A DNA stretch of 35,856 nt. It comes from Capnocytophaga leadbetteri. GTDB lineage: Bacteria > Bacteroidota > Bacteroidia > Flavobacteriales > Flavobacteriaceae. Below are positions 35,010 through 35,856 of the stretch, in pieces. The stretch spans positions 1 to 35,856 of the forward strand of contig NZ_QBKG01000020.1 in the NCBI RefSeq assembly GCF_003054025.1, written 5' to 3'. Each line of letters opens with the position of its first letter. The first letter of the stretch is position 1. The notes under the pieces were generated by a model, which did not search any database, was not told the origin of the DNA, and was given only the letters and a program-made list of their open reading frames with translations. The position numbers were made by a program, and so were the translations under genes.

Positions 35010-35690
35010 TTAATCTCGTTTTAGCTGAAATCTGATATAAGTGATAGGTTTGCCTTGCTCTAAATAAAACTGCTCGTAGAAAGTCTTGATTTCGGTAACT
35101 TCTGTAGGTACCCCATCACTATTGTAGATATTATGGTTAGCATACAGCACCTTATGTCCGGCTCCGTGTAGCAGCCCGAGAGTATAGCCGTGCATAAATT
35201 CGCTGTCAGTTTTCAGATGTATATAGCCTTCTGGTTTTAGAATATGCTGATAACGGGCTAAGAAATCAGCATTTGTTAGCCGATGTTTAGTGCGTTTGTA
35301 TTTTATCTGAGGATCGGGGAAAGTAATCCATATTTCGCTCACCTCTTCAGGCGCAAAACATTGTTCTATGAGTTCTATTTGGGTGCGAAGAAAAGCTACG
35401 TTGGCTATTTGCTGATCTATAGCGGTCTTAGCTCCCCTCCAAAAGCGCGCTCCTTTGATATCAATACCTATAAAATTCTTTTCGGAGTGACGCTTAGCTA
35501 AGCCTACTGAATATTCGCCTTTACCACAGCCTAATTCTAAAACAATAGGGTTATCATTCTTAAAATACAACTCATTCCACTTCCCTTTATAAGCAAAAGT
35601 ATTGGTTAAAAGCTCCTCTCGCGAAGGCTGTATAACATTAGCAAAAGTCTTGTTTTCTTCAAAACGTTTAAGTTTATTCTTACTTCCCAT
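35010..35690 (-). CDS. trmB: tRNA (guanine46-N7)-methyltransferase
   Basis: SAM-dependent methylation of G46 in the tRNA variable loop. 226 aa. SAM-binding motif I VLELGCGKGEYSVGLA (about 50-65) and IGIDIKGARFWRGAKTA; the family signature is ITFPDPQIKYKRTKHRLT, which differs from the more common FPDPWxKxRHxKRR form as in Bacteroidota; C-terminal THEVTEIKTFYEQ-like segment (TEVTEIKTFYEQFYLEQGKP). Its own promoter lies 23 nt upstream. Its convergent neighbour purK ends 4 nt from it. Confidence 0.93.
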   Translation of the reverse strand: MGSKNKLKRFEENKTFANVIQPSREELLTNTFAYKGKWNELYFKNDNPIVLELGCGKGEYSVGLAKRHSEKNFIGIDIKGARFWRGAKTAIDQQIANVAFLRTQIELIEQCFAPEEVSEIWITFPDPQIKYKRTKHRLTNADFLARYQHILKPEGYIHLKTDSEFMHGYTLGLLHGAGHKVLYANHNIYNSDGVPTEVTEIKTFYEQFYLEQGKPITYIRFQLKRD

Positions 35691-35712
35691 ATATTATCTA
35701 TTTTATTGGGCG

Positions 35713-35720
35713 CAAAGATA
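35713..35720 (-). promoter_or_regulatory. -7 box of the trmB promoter
   Basis: Minus-strand TATCTTTG (plus CAAAGATA), 22 nt before the trmB ATG. The expected TTG about 20 nt upstream is not well conserved, so this is a weaker promoter by sequence. Confidence 0.5.
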
Positions 35721-35768
35721 CATAATAATTAGTAATTTATTATCTTTGCCCCATTAAACATCACGGCG

Positions 35769-35798
35769 TTCGCATTTAAAAATAACTTAGTATCTTTG
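35769..35798 (+). promoter_or_regulatory. Promoter for the gene at the right edge
   Basis: TATCTTTG (35791-35798) with TTC (35769-35771) 19 nt upstream, followed 16 nt on by an ATG. A second TATCTTTG at 35741-35748 lacks any -33 element and may be a tandem or chance match. Confidence 0.55.
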
Positions 35799-35814
35799 CT
35801 GTCAAAAAGATATT

Positions 35815-35856
35815 ATGGATAGTTGTTTTACAGAATCATTTAAAGATTTAGAAGAT
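35815..35856 (+). CDS. First 14 codons of a gene cut by the window edge
   Basis: ATG at 35815 opens a frame MDSCFTESFKDLED to the last base. It sits 16 nt behind a TATCTTTG promoter box, so it is probably a real start. Too short to identify. Confidence 0.45.
   Translation, partial: MDSCFTESFKDLED

Overview
The window looks like a chromosomal segment from a member of the Flavobacteriia, most likely Capnocytophaga (genus is an inference). Support: a SusC/SusD pair, CoaX (type III pantothenate kinase), RNase Y with a 6S-type RNA between zapA and rny, Bacteroidota promoters (TAnnTTTG preceded by a TTG-like element about 19-20 nt upstream), several surface lipoproteins, and no purine-rich ribosome binding sites. 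Base composition is AT-leaning, with GC-rich repeats in a few intergenic islands.

Layout. 1-2.4 kb: start of a minus-strand lipoprotein, then an hflX-dusB operon. 2.4-4.6 kb: divergent promoters and a GH20 beta-hexosaminidase. 4.6-5.0 kb: wreck of a DUF1016/YhcG-type PDDEXK nuclease gene. 5.1-9.5 kb: envelope operon coaX - beta-barrel OMP - TPR protein - lptC - two small membrane proteins. 9.5-12.5 kb: coiled-coil protein, zapA, 6S RNA, rny, short mscS. 12.6-13.9 kb: SLC13/DASS transporter, ending at a bidirectional terminator shared with a convergent susCD pair (14.0-18.6 kb). 18.6-22.0 kb: accessory island with a long repeat-rich leader containing a rod-shaped RNA candidate, a collagen-like/leucine-rich lipoprotein, an AT-rich P-loop gene, and a G-rich repeat on each side. 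22.0-24.3 kb: GH92 alpha-mannosidase. 24.3-27.3 kb: two orphan genes (propeller-like; WG repeat), each preceded by the same mosaic of 8-nt, 25-nt and hairpin repeats. 27.3-35.7 kb: PepSY/flavodoxin reductase with CBS protein, PBP1A, an EEP-family hydrolase, purK, convergent trmB, and the first codons of a further gene.

How the parts fit. GH20, GH92 and SusCD suit harvesting of host glycans (hexosamine and mannose), but they are not in one operon and the SusCD substrate cannot be read from sequence. CoaX to LptC is a housekeeping/envelope block; zapA-6S-rny is division and RNA metabolism. The most unusual material is at 18.8-21.9 kb: a roughly 160-nt imperfect hairpin followed by a T-run, a partial second copy of its 5' arm, and a lipoprotein with about 66 Gly-X-Y triplets between two copies of a short Gly-rich module, topped by BspA-like repeats. 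All calls were made by reading the sequence; no database search was run.
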